Positions 16,136-22,487 of a stretch of DNA of 34,369 nucleotides are shown piece after piece; the stretch's first letter is position 1, and the number at the start of each line of letters is the position of its first letter. The stretch comes from Bacteroidales bacterium UBA6828 (GTDB lineage Bacteria; Bacteroidota; Bacteroidia; Bacteroidales; Paludibacteraceae), in NCBI GenBank assembly GCA_002452095.1, contig DKEG01000013.1, forward strand, positions 13,602 to 47,970. Direction: 5' to 3'. A program made the position numbers and the translations under genes. Below the pieces are notes generated by a model. That model was not told the origin of the DNA. It saw only the letters and a list, made by a program, of their open reading frames with translations, and did no database searches.

Positions 16136-17236
16136 ATGTCTAAAAGAGTACTCCTGTATATTGTTTTTTCTTTGCTTGTGGTGCTGCCGCTGGCGGCAAA
16201 AGGTGTACCCGATAAGCCTTTTACCGTGGTGATTGATGCCGGGCACGGCGGCAAAGACCCCGGAGCCATTGGCAAGATAGCGCAGGAGAAAAACCTCAAT
16301 CTTGATGTCGCATTGCTCACCGGCAGGATGATCAAAGAGCAATTCCCCGATATCAACGTGGTCTATACGCGACAGACCGATATTTTTCTCCCACTGCAGA
16401 AGCGTGCCGACATCGTGAACAGCCACAATGCCGATCTCTTTATCTGTATCCATACCAATTCGTCCGAATCCAAAGCCGCCGAAGGGGTGGAGACCTTTAT
16501 TCTCGGTACGGAGAAGATGGACAAGAACCTCGATGTGGCTATGCGAGAGAACTCGGTTATCAAACTTGAGTCCGACTACCAGACGGCTTACCAGGGCTTC
16601 GACCCCAATTCGATTGACTCCTATATTATGTTCGAACTGATGCAGAACGCCTATATGGACCAGTCGCTGCAGTTCGCCACCTTTGTGCAACGCCAGTTTG
16701 TGGAAAACCTCCACCGTGCGGAGCGTGGAGTGCGCCAGGCGGCATTCTGGGTGCTGCTCAAGTCGGCTTGCCCGAGTATTTTGCTTGAGATGGGCTTTAT
16801 CTCCAATCCTGCCGAGGAGAAGTACCTTGCCTCCGAGAAAGGGCAGCGCGATATGGCGCAGTCGCTGTGCAACGCCTTTGCGCAGTTTACACACCGTACG
16901 CCTGCAAGACCGCTCCTTCCGAAAGATACGGCAGCGGTGGAGAAAACCTCCGTTGCCACCCCCGTAGATACGCTGCCGAAGCAGCAGGACAGCCTTACGC
17001 AGACGGTTGCAACGGCTCGGAAACAGACCACCTATGCTATCCAACTCTTGGCTTCCCGTACGCCTGTTTCCGACAAGGACTCGCGCCTGCACGGACTGAA
17101 ATGCCAATGCCTCCAAGTGGACGGCTGGTACAAATACTATTATGGCGAATCGGCTGACCGTGAAGCCGTGGTGCGTACCCAAAAAGAGATACGCAAACAC
17201 TTCCCTGATTGTTGGATTATCAAGTTGGAAAAATAA
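16136..17236 (+). CDS. N-acetylmuramoyl-L-alanine amidase (Amidase_3) with a C-terminal SPOR-like domain
   Basis: A 366-residue zinc amidase that cuts the amide bond between N-acetylmuramic acid and the peptide stem, acting in the periplasm in cell separation and wall turnover. Start MSKRVLLYIV is chosen over an in-frame GTG 18 bp upstream because of the promoter position. Signal peptide about residues 1-22. The catalytic domain has VVIDAGHGGKDPGAIGK (zinc His), the IHTNSS strand with another zinc His, and SILLEMGFISNPAEE with the catalytic Glu. A linker rich in Thr/Pro is followed by a short SPOR-like domain (about 300-366, YAIQLLAS ... CWIIKLEK) that would bind septal peptidoglycan. The MCE gene starts 6 bp after the stop. 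Confidence 0.92.
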   Translation: MSKRVLLYIVFSLLVVLPLAAKGVPDKPFTVVIDAGHGGKDPGAIGKIAQEKNLNLDVALLTGRMIKEQFPDINVVYTRQTDIFLPLQKRADIVNSHNADLFICIHTNSSESKAAEGVETFILGTEKMDKNLDVAMRENSVIKLESDYQTAYQGFDPNSIDSYIMFELMQNAYMDQSLQFATFVQRQFVENLHRAERGVRQAAFWVLLKSACPSILLEMGFISNPAEEKYLASEKGQRDMAQSLCNAFAQFTHRTPARPLLPKDTAAVEKTSVATPVDTLPKQQDSLTQTVATARKQTTYAIQLLASRTPVSDKDSRLHGLKCQCLQVDGWYKYYYGESADREAVVRTQKEIRKHFPDCWIIKLEK

Positions 17237-17242
17237 CAGAAT

Positions 17243-18157
17243 ATGAAATACGCTCGTGAAATCAAGGTCGGCATTCTTGCCGTCGTTTGTATCTTTTTAT
17301 TGTTCTTTGGCTTCAATTTTCTGAAAGGAGTCAATATATTCTCGTCTATGTACGCTTTCCATGGCGTGTACGATAATATACACGGCTTGGAGGAACAGGC
17401 ACCCGTGATGATACGCGGTTATAAGGTTGGGCAGGTGAACACTATCAAGTATGATTTTATGCGCGACAGTGCCTTTACGATAGAAGTATCTGTCAACAGG
17501 GATATCGATATTCCCCGCGGTACCCGGATGGCACTTGTGGCAGACGGATTGCTCGGCGGTATGGCAATTGAGTTGCAACTGCCTGCCAATCCGGGGCAGG
17601 AACTATGCAAGTCGGGCGAGACCTTGCCTACGCTCTATATCCCCGGTTTGGTAGAGGACTTGCAAGCCAACCTCTTGGCATCGCTCAGCAGTACCATCAG
17701 CGGTGTGGATTCGCTGGTCAACCAACTCAACAGCCAGTTGGCAAACGACCACTTGGCAAACACTTTGGCGAATGTGGACAATATATCGTCCGACCTCACC
17801 ACCGTATCCCGTGACCTCAAAGGACTGATGGCTGACAAGGTGCCGCAGATTGTGGACAATGCGGATAGCACGATCAACAGCATCAAGCAGATTGCTTCCG
17901 ACATCAACGGTGCGGACATCGCCGCAACGGTGGCGCGTGTGGACTCGGCTGTAGCACAGGTGAATACCACGCTGGCAGATGTCAATTCGGATAACGGCAC
18001 ACTCGGTCTTTTGCTCCACGACAAGTCGCTCTACCGCAACATCGATGCCACTGTCGTCTCTGCTGATTCGCTCCTTACCGACCTCAAGGCGAATCCCAAA
18101 CGCTACGTCCATTTCTCCCTCTTCGGTCAGAAAGACAAGAAAGCCAAAAATAAATAG
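17243..18157 (+). CDS. MCE (MlaD-like) lipid-transport protein
   Basis: A 304-residue protein anchored by an N-terminal membrane segment (about residues 10-28), followed by one MCE domain (about 35-115: GLEEQAPVMIRGYKVGQVNTI is seen in two parts, GLEEQAPVMIRGYKVG and QVNTI). The rest, about 130-290, is a long helical, likely coiled-coil region rich in Asp, Ser and Asn. MlaD-type proteins form hexameric rings that pass phospholipids between inner and outer membranes with an MlaEF ABC transporter; those genes are not adjacent here. It is cotranscribed with the amidase, an arrangement seen in Bacteroidales. No terminator is obvious after the stop. Confidence 0.9.
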   Translation: MKYAREIKVGILAVVCIFLLFFGFNFLKGVNIFSSMYAFHGVYDNIHGLEEQAPVMIRGYKVGQVNTIKYDFMRDSAFTIEVSVNRDIDIPRGTRMALVADGLLGGMAIELQLPANPGQELCKSGETLPTLYIPGLVEDLQANLLASLSSTISGVDSLVNQLNSQLANDHLANTLANVDNISSDLTTVSRDLKGLMADKVPQIVDNADSTINSIKQIASDINGADIAATVARVDSAVAQVNTTLADVNSDNGTLGLLLHDKSLYRNIDATVVSADSLLTDLKANPKRYVHFSLFGQKDKKAKNK

Positions 18158-18207
18158 CACTATATAGAAAGATAGAAATAGAAAGTGAGTTTGTATAACT
18201 ATTTTAG

Positions 18208-18239
18208 TTTGTACAAATGAATTTTTTATCGTAATTTTG
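18208..18239 (+). promoter_or_regulatory. Near-ideal Bacteroidota promoter with no protein gene behind it
   Basis: TTTG (18208-18211) and TAATTTTG (18232-18239) are both perfect and are separated by 20 bp. Transcription is expected to begin near 18246. The first credible start codon is about 590 bp away and lies beyond an intrinsic terminator, which points to a noncoding RNA. Confidence 0.8.
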
Positions 18240-18245
18240 CAGCCG

Positions 18246-18762
18246 AATAGAATAATAATTAAAAGAATGACAATAGTCCTTTTGTTTATGGGACTATAAA
18301 ACGATAAACACGTCCCGGGTCTCCGGACGTAAAACAAAGAGACCGATTGAAGTTCACGCAGAGGTGTGGGGTGGGTATTATGGCTTGCGCAAGCGAGCAT
18401 TAAGCCCGCAAGACATCAATGTGATGGGCTTCGCAGACATAATAAAAGGCGTTTATTGCGCTCTGTTCTGACGAATTGAAATGTCGCAGTTTCTTTAGAG
18501 TAATCAGACTTAGCAACGATAGATGTCCTCGGAATATAAGTATATTTCGCAACCTGTGTAGGGACACGGGCATCTTGCCCGTAGGTGGTATGCAAGTACC
18601 ATTGATTGTTCCCTTTCTATGCTCTTTTGTAGAGTGTGGTTTGATTATAGGTGTGCGTATAGTCTTATATTGGCGTGGGCTTCGCGTTGTCGGTTCTATT
18701 ACTCAAGGCAATGCGACAGCCTCAATTCGTGGAACGACGACGGTCGAACTCCACGTTTTTTT
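18246..18762 (+). ncRNA. Candidate structured noncoding RNA, about 520 nt
   Basis: Bounded by a strong promoter and an intrinsic terminator. Helices seen by eye: ATAGTCC/GGACTAT (18273-18279/18291-18297); ACGTCC/GGACGT (18310-18315/18325-18330); a nested set CAGAG/CTCTG (18359-18363/18461-18465), TATTATG/CATAATA (18376-18382/18438-18444), palindrome GCTTGCGCAAGC (18383-18394), AAGCC/GGCTT (18402-18406/18427-18431) with CATCA/TGATG inside; GGAATAT/ATATTTC (18531-18537/18542-18548); and a three-way junction AGGGA/TCCCT (18560-18564/18610-18614) enclosing ACGGGC/GCCCGT and TGGTA/TACCA. I could not match it to tmRNA, RNase P RNA, SRP RNA or 6S RNA: the tmRNA ends, the P4 GAGGAAAGTC core and the SRP tetraloop are absent. 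The only long ORF in it (18476-18778) is not credible. Confidence 0.6.
18728..18762 (+). terminator. Intrinsic terminator of the candidate RNA
   Basis: CGTGGA (18728-18733) pairs with TCCACG (18750-18755), with an inner CGAC/GTCG pair (18735-18738/18743-18746), followed directly by seven T residues (18756-18762). Confidence 0.85.
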
Positions 18763-18793
18763 ATTGTGCTTAGTCTAATCCATTATTATTGAC

Positions 18794-18815
18794 GCATAGT
18801 TGGGAGTTCCTATGC
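18794..18815 (+). promoter_or_regulatory. Small inverted repeat upstream of the LPP20-like gene
   Basis: GCATAG (18794-18799) and CTATGC (18810-18815) flank a 10-nt loop, 23 bp before the ATG at 18838. It could be a leader hairpin or an operator. A weak -7 candidate TATTATTG (18784-18791, one mismatch) sits just before it, so the operon may start here. Confidence 0.4.
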
Positions 18816-18837
18816 AACGACACAAAACTAAAACACA

Positions 18838-19512
18838 ATGAAAAAAAGCATTGTATTCGCATTGGTATTCGCTATGGCAGTGCCATGCACCACACTCGCA
18901 CAAACGCAAAAGGAACTGAACAAAGAGCGTAAAGAAGCAGTCAAACAAAGCAAGAAAGAACTGAACGCCAAAGTTAGCCGCTCCACCAAGAAAGAAGCAA
19001 AGCGGCTGCAGAAAGAAGGTTGGCAGGTGACCCCGGGTGCGCTGCCACTGGAGAAGCAGTTGGAGAAGGCATACACTATGCAGTATGAATTTGACGAAAG
19101 TGGTTATCCTCTCTACATCATGGCTGAAGCAATGAGTATCGGCGAGAACTACGATGGTGCCAAAGCGCAAGCACTCGAACTCGCCAAGGAAAATCTCGCA
19201 GGGCAGATTCAAACCGAAGTAACCGCCCTCGTCGAGAGCACTGTGGCAAACAAACAACTCGCCGCCGAAGAGTCGGCCACTATCGTGGAAACTGTCAAAG
19301 CAAGCAAGAACCTTATCTCGCAGAGTCTCGGACGCGTATTCCCTGTAGTAGAGGTATATCGTACCAAGGCCAACAAGAACAAAGAGGTGCTTGTCCGCCT
19401 TGCCTACAACGAGAAGATGGCACGCGAGGCAGCCAAACGCGCTATCAAGCAAGAACTGGAAGCCAAAGGTCAAGATCTCCACAAACAACTCGACACCGTT
19501 CTCGGTTTCTAA
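18838..19512 (+). CDS. Secreted LPP20-like protein
   Basis: A 224-residue protein with a signal peptide (cut near TTLAQ, residue 21). Residues 25-60 are a highly charged Lys/Glu helix (TQKELNKERKEAVKQSKKEL). The rest resembles LPP20-type domains: an AQALELAKENLAGQIQTEV helix, central VESTVANKQ, and a strand VEVYRTKANKNKEVLVRLAY, with a C-terminal Lys/Glu helix. LPP20 is named from a Helicobacter lipoprotein; homologues in Bacteroidota often sit beside DUF4384 and caspase-like genes, as here. No lipobox is present, so it is likely periplasmic. It is followed by a 15-bp hairpin, so it may be made in larger amounts than the genes after it. The family call is from pattern only. Confidence 0.7.
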   Translation: MKKSIVFALVFAMAVPCTTLAQTQKELNKERKEAVKQSKKELNAKVSRSTKKEAKRLQKEGWQVTPGALPLEKQLEKAYTMQYEFDESGYPLYIMAEAMSIGENYDGAKAQALELAKENLAGQIQTEVTALVESTVANKQLAAEESATIVETVKASKNLISQSLGRVFPVVEVYRTKANKNKEVLVRLAYNEKMAREAAKRAIKQELEAKGQDLHKQLDTVLGF

Positions 19513-19520
19513 TCTCTCAG

Positions 19521-19575
19521 TCTTACTATTGGGTTACCCCACCACACGGGACAACCCAATAGTAAGATTCTTTGT
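19521..19575 (+). terminator. Long perfect hairpin after the LPP20-like gene
   Basis: TCTTACTATTGGGTT (19521-19535) pairs perfectly over 15 bp with AACCCAATAGTAAGA (19553-19567) around a 17-nt loop, followed by TTCTTTGTAT. The broken T run suggests a partial terminator or an mRNA-stabilising 3' hairpin rather than a full stop to transcription. Confidence 0.7.
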
Positions 19576-19622
19576 ATATGCTCTCCATTCATAGCAGAAA
19601 GTAGGTCAAATAATCGTAAGTA

Positions 19623-20507
19623 ATGGAGAATAAAACAGTATGTATGAAAACGGAATCACGCTACATTATCTTTCTTCTATTTCTATGGAGCAGTATGGTT
19701 TGTATGGCAGTCCCAATCAAGACCATTTGCGGTGAATACACCTATATTGTCCCCGACAATGTAAGTCGTGAGGACGCCAAGCGTACTGCTGCCGAACGGG
19801 CGCGCATAGATGCTCTTGCCACGGAGTATGGCACGCTTGTATCACAAGATAATACCACTTTCGTCAGTAATCGCAATGGCGAGAGCGATGTCGTCTTTCA
19901 ATCGTTAGGAGGAAGCGATGTGCGGGGTGAGTGGTTAGGCGATAGCGATGAGCCGACTTTCCGCTTCTCAGTAGATGAACGCACGGGCGAGACCTCTGTT
20001 TATGCCCGCGTGTGTGGCAAGTCGCGCGAGATCACCCGTAGTGAAGTACCATTGCAAATCCGTGTCCTTCGCAACGGTACGCAACCAAACTATGAATCCG
20101 AGGCTTTCCGTACCAACGATGACCTCTATCTCTCGTTCCTCTCGCCTGTGGACGGCTATTTGGCTGTGTTCTTGTTGGACGATAGCAAACAGGTCGTGTG
20201 TATGCTGCCCTATCAGGCACAGTCCGACGGCGCATACACGGTGGCAGCCAATCGGCAGTATGTCTTTTTCTCTCAAGCGCAAGCCCCGCTCACCGAGCGA
20301 CCGTTGGTAGATGAGTATGTGATGACCTGTAACGCCGCCCAAGAGACCAACTACCTCTTCTGTGTATTCTCCACGCAGCCGTTCTTTAAGCCCGTAATGC
20401 CCAATGGCGTCTTATCCTTAGAGGACTTCACCGCTTGGCGTGCCCGCCTCCTGCGCCATGCCCCCCACGTCCAAGTATCACTCAAAACAATTATTATCAG
20501 AAAATAA
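19623..20507 (+). CDS. Secreted DUF4384 domain protein
   Basis: A 294-residue protein. A hydrophobic signal follows either ATG 19623 or the in-frame ATG 19644 (MKTESRYIIFLLFLWSSMVC); I keep the longer form but the shorter gives a more typical signal peptide. Residues 30-130 include a helix rich in Arg/Ala (SREDAKRTAAERARIDALA) that recalls LPP20-type domains, and a GDSDEPTF strand region. About residues 150-260 form the DUF4384 domain: FRTNDDLYLSFLSPVDGYLAVFLL in two parts (FRTNDDLYLSFLS, PVDGYLAVFLL), CMLPYQAQSDGAY, and a late strand. DUF4384 occurs with peptidase C14 and LPP20 genes across bacteria; its role is not known. The next gene begins 3 bp after the stop. Confidence 0.8.
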   Translation: MENKTVCMKTESRYIIFLLFLWSSMVCMAVPIKTICGEYTYIVPDNVSREDAKRTAAERARIDALATEYGTLVSQDNTTFVSNRNGESDVVFQSLGGSDVRGEWLGDSDEPTFRFSVDERTGETSVYARVCGKSREITRSEVPLQIRVLRNGTQPNYESEAFRTNDDLYLSFLSPVDGYLAVFLLDDSKQVVCMLPYQAQSDGAYTVAANRQYVFFSQAQAPLTERPLVDEYVMTCNAAQETNYLFCVFSTQPFFKPVMPNGVLSLEDFTAWRARLLRHAPHVQVSLKTIIIRK

Positions 20508-20510
20508 AGT

Positions 20511-21473
20511 ATGAAGCATTGTTATCTTACTTTGCTGTTATTATTTGCAGTTTGCTCTATGCAGGGGCAGAATGCCACCAATGTGCAGGTGTATCAAGAA
20601 GGCGAAGATATTATAATTACTTATGATCTTAGTAGAAGATCAAAGGTGCAAATCTTTGTGGCAACTGGTCATCAAGATCAATATACAAAACTCCAAGCCG
20701 TTACGGGTAGTGTTGGCGATAATATAGCCAAAGGACATAACCTTCAGATTATATGGTCGCCTCTAAAAGAAGCAAAAGAATTTATTGCTCAAGATGCCCG
20801 CTTCAAGATAGAAACAGAAACAATACATTGTTTCTCCGTTGCACCCGATAGGCAAGTTATTATCTCAAAAGGTAATTTGCAATACTCTCCGAGTAAGAAA
20901 AAATGGAGATTTGCGCCAGAACAGTGGAACTATATTGGTAATATTGGATGGAACTCCGATTGGATAGACCTCTTCGGTTGGGGTACGGGGAATAATCCTA
21001 CCAATCAAAGTAAGCGTAATAAAGATTATTCCATATTTGTCGATTGGGGAAATAATCAGATAGGCGATGATGCTCCTAATACATGGCGCACACTTACTAC
21101 CAGGGAATATTTATATCTTTTCAATAGTAGAGGTACATCATCAACGGTCGGTTATGTATGTGTATGTGGTGTAAAGGGCTTGATTATATTGCCGGATGAG
21201 TGGAGCCGACCAGAAGACTTAGTTTTTACCACTACCTATAGTTATTCTGATTGGAAAAAGATGGAAACGAATGGAGCAATTTTCCTTCCTGCTGCTCATA
21301 GTGAAATCGTCTATAAAAATATATCTTTTATGTATGGATATTATTGGCTAAGTACTGGTACTAAGGGAAAAGCGGGAGTAATACATTTTGGAGACTGCGA
21401 TTCTTATTCGCGGTTTCCCTTGTCCTATGATTATCGCAAACATTTTTCTGTCCGCCTGGTAAAGGACTTGTAA
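20511..21473 (+). CDS. Secreted two-module protein: N-terminal beta-sandwich domain plus SKGNLQY domain
   Basis: A 320-residue protein with a signal peptide (cut near SMQGQ, residue 19). Module A, about residues 20-105 (NVQVYQEGEDIIITYDL ... IIWSPLKE), is also found at the start of the next gene's product. Module C, about residues 112-320, begins QVIISKGNLQYSPSKKKWRF, contains WIDLFGWGTGNNPT, VDWGNN, IILPDEW and ends SVRLVKDL; it also forms the C-terminal part of the 970-residue lipoprotein encoded at 22488. Module C is common in Bacteroidales surface proteins and may be a C-type-lectin/FGE-like or DUF1566-like fold, which I cannot prove. Cotranscribed with the DUF4384 gene (3-bp gap). Function unknown. 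Confidence 0.8.
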   Translation: MKHCYLTLLLLFAVCSMQGQNATNVQVYQEGEDIIITYDLSRRSKVQIFVATGHQDQYTKLQAVTGSVGDNIAKGHNLQIIWSPLKEAKEFIAQDARFKIETETIHCFSVAPDRQVIISKGNLQYSPSKKKWRFAPEQWNYIGNIGWNSDWIDLFGWGTGNNPTNQSKRNKDYSIFVDWGNNQIGDDAPNTWRTLTTREYLYLFNSRGTSSTVGYVCVCGVKGLIILPDEWSRPEDLVFTTTYSYSDWKKMETNGAIFLPAAHSEIVYKNISFMYGYYWLSTGTKGKAGVIHFGDCDSYSRFPLSYDYRKHFSVRLVKDL

Positions 21474-21502
21474 TTTGTAAATAATCAATTTGATAAGATA
21501 AT

Positions 21503-22420
21503 ATGAAATATCGTTTTTCTTTATTGCTTAGTATTCTACTTTGTTCGTACTATCTCTCTGCCCAAACGGTTACCAATGTGCGGGTGCAGCAGGAGGGCGA
21601 TAAGATAGTAATAACTTATGATGTGGACAAAGAGGCCTACATCGGTTTGGATGTTATATATGGTGATGAATTAGTAACACCTTCAGGTTTGCTTAGTTAT
21701 TCCGGTGAGAAAAACCCGCGAGTGGTTACTTTGTGTGGCATTTATAGCAAATCGCAGGAAGTATCGGGTGATGTAGGATGCGTGAAGGCAGGACGAAACA
21801 AACGCATTGTATGGGATGTATTGGCAAATAGTCAAGACTTTGTACATGAGAAAGTAACATTTAAGGTTATACCTTATTCGATGTACAACGGCAATAAATC
21901 ATTTATATTGGCAGAGTATGGGTATGGATTCTCGCCACAACACTCTGCCGGTATTACTCTTGGGCAATGCTATGGCTACACTACATTAGGTTGGTATGTC
22001 AGTGTGCGTACCAACTTATCGCTCAAACAGGATGACGGATTGAGTTGCGGGCAAGGCGGATACTTAGAGGATGGTGTACTGCCTTTCTACTCCGGCAATA
22101 CAAAGAACAACCACATTATGGCTAATGCCGGTATGTTGTGGGATTTTTTAGATTTTATGGGTTGGCTTGCTAATTATGAGCCTTACATGTTGGCTCTTTA
22201 TGTAGGTGTAGGCTATGGGCAACGGTATCAACTATGGGAAACGACCGACCACCAATGGGTTACCTACCAACCTACTGCCTATAAGGGTGTCAGTGCTGAG
22301 TGTGGACTGTTGGCTTCTTTCAAAGGCTTTACGCTGATGGCGGGCGTTAGCACCATCAATTTTAAGTATATGGAGATAGAAGCCGGCATCGGCTGGACGA
22401 TATTCCACAAACGGAAATAA
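21503..22420 (+). CDS. Secreted protein: module A plus a probable outer-membrane beta-barrel
   Basis: A 305-residue protein with a signal peptide (cut near YYLSAQ, residue 21). Residues 22-125 repeat the module A pattern of the upstream protein (NVRVQQEGDKIVITYDV ... RIVWDVLA). Residues 135-305 look like a small outer-membrane beta-barrel: alternating hydrophobic and Gly/aromatic strands such as AEYGYGFSPQHSAGITLG, LYVGVGYGQRYQLWE and ECGLLASFKGFTLMAGVS, ending in IEAGIGWTIFHKRK. That gives a plausible membrane anchor for the locus. No named family recognised. It lies 29 bp after the previous gene. Confidence 0.75.
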   Translation: MKYRFSLLLSILLCSYYLSAQTVTNVRVQQEGDKIVITYDVDKEAYIGLDVIYGDELVTPSGLLSYSGEKNPRVVTLCGIYSKSQEVSGDVGCVKAGRNKRIVWDVLANSQDFVHEKVTFKVIPYSMYNGNKSFILAEYGYGFSPQHSAGITLGQCYGYTTLGWYVSVRTNLSLKQDDGLSCGQGGYLEDGVLPFYSGNTKNNHIMANAGMLWDFLDFMGWLANYEPYMLALYVGVGYGQRYQLWETTDHQWVTYQPTAYKGVSAECGLLASFKGFTLMAGVSTINFKYMEIEAGIGWTIFHKRK

Positions 22421-22487
22421 GCCATACTAATCAATCATACTATAGCAAGGTCATAACATTCTTATTATTGCTTATATTGTTACCAAT

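Noticed and set aside
15693..16232. 179-residue plus-strand ORF across the rel/amidase gap
   Set aside because: It crosses two promoters and the 11-bp repeat, and translates the 11-mer as a repeated stretch without any protein-like context.
18720..18762. Possible tRNA or tmRNA 3' end because of GGTCGAACTCC
   Set aside because: The T-loop match is poor, no acceptor stem or CCA end is formed, and the segment is better explained as a terminator hairpin.
18476..18778. 100-residue plus-strand ORF between the MCE and LPP20-like genes
   Set aside because: It overlaps the RNA helices and runs through the intrinsic terminator; its codon use and composition are not protein-like and part of it is a reading of a palindromic repeat word.
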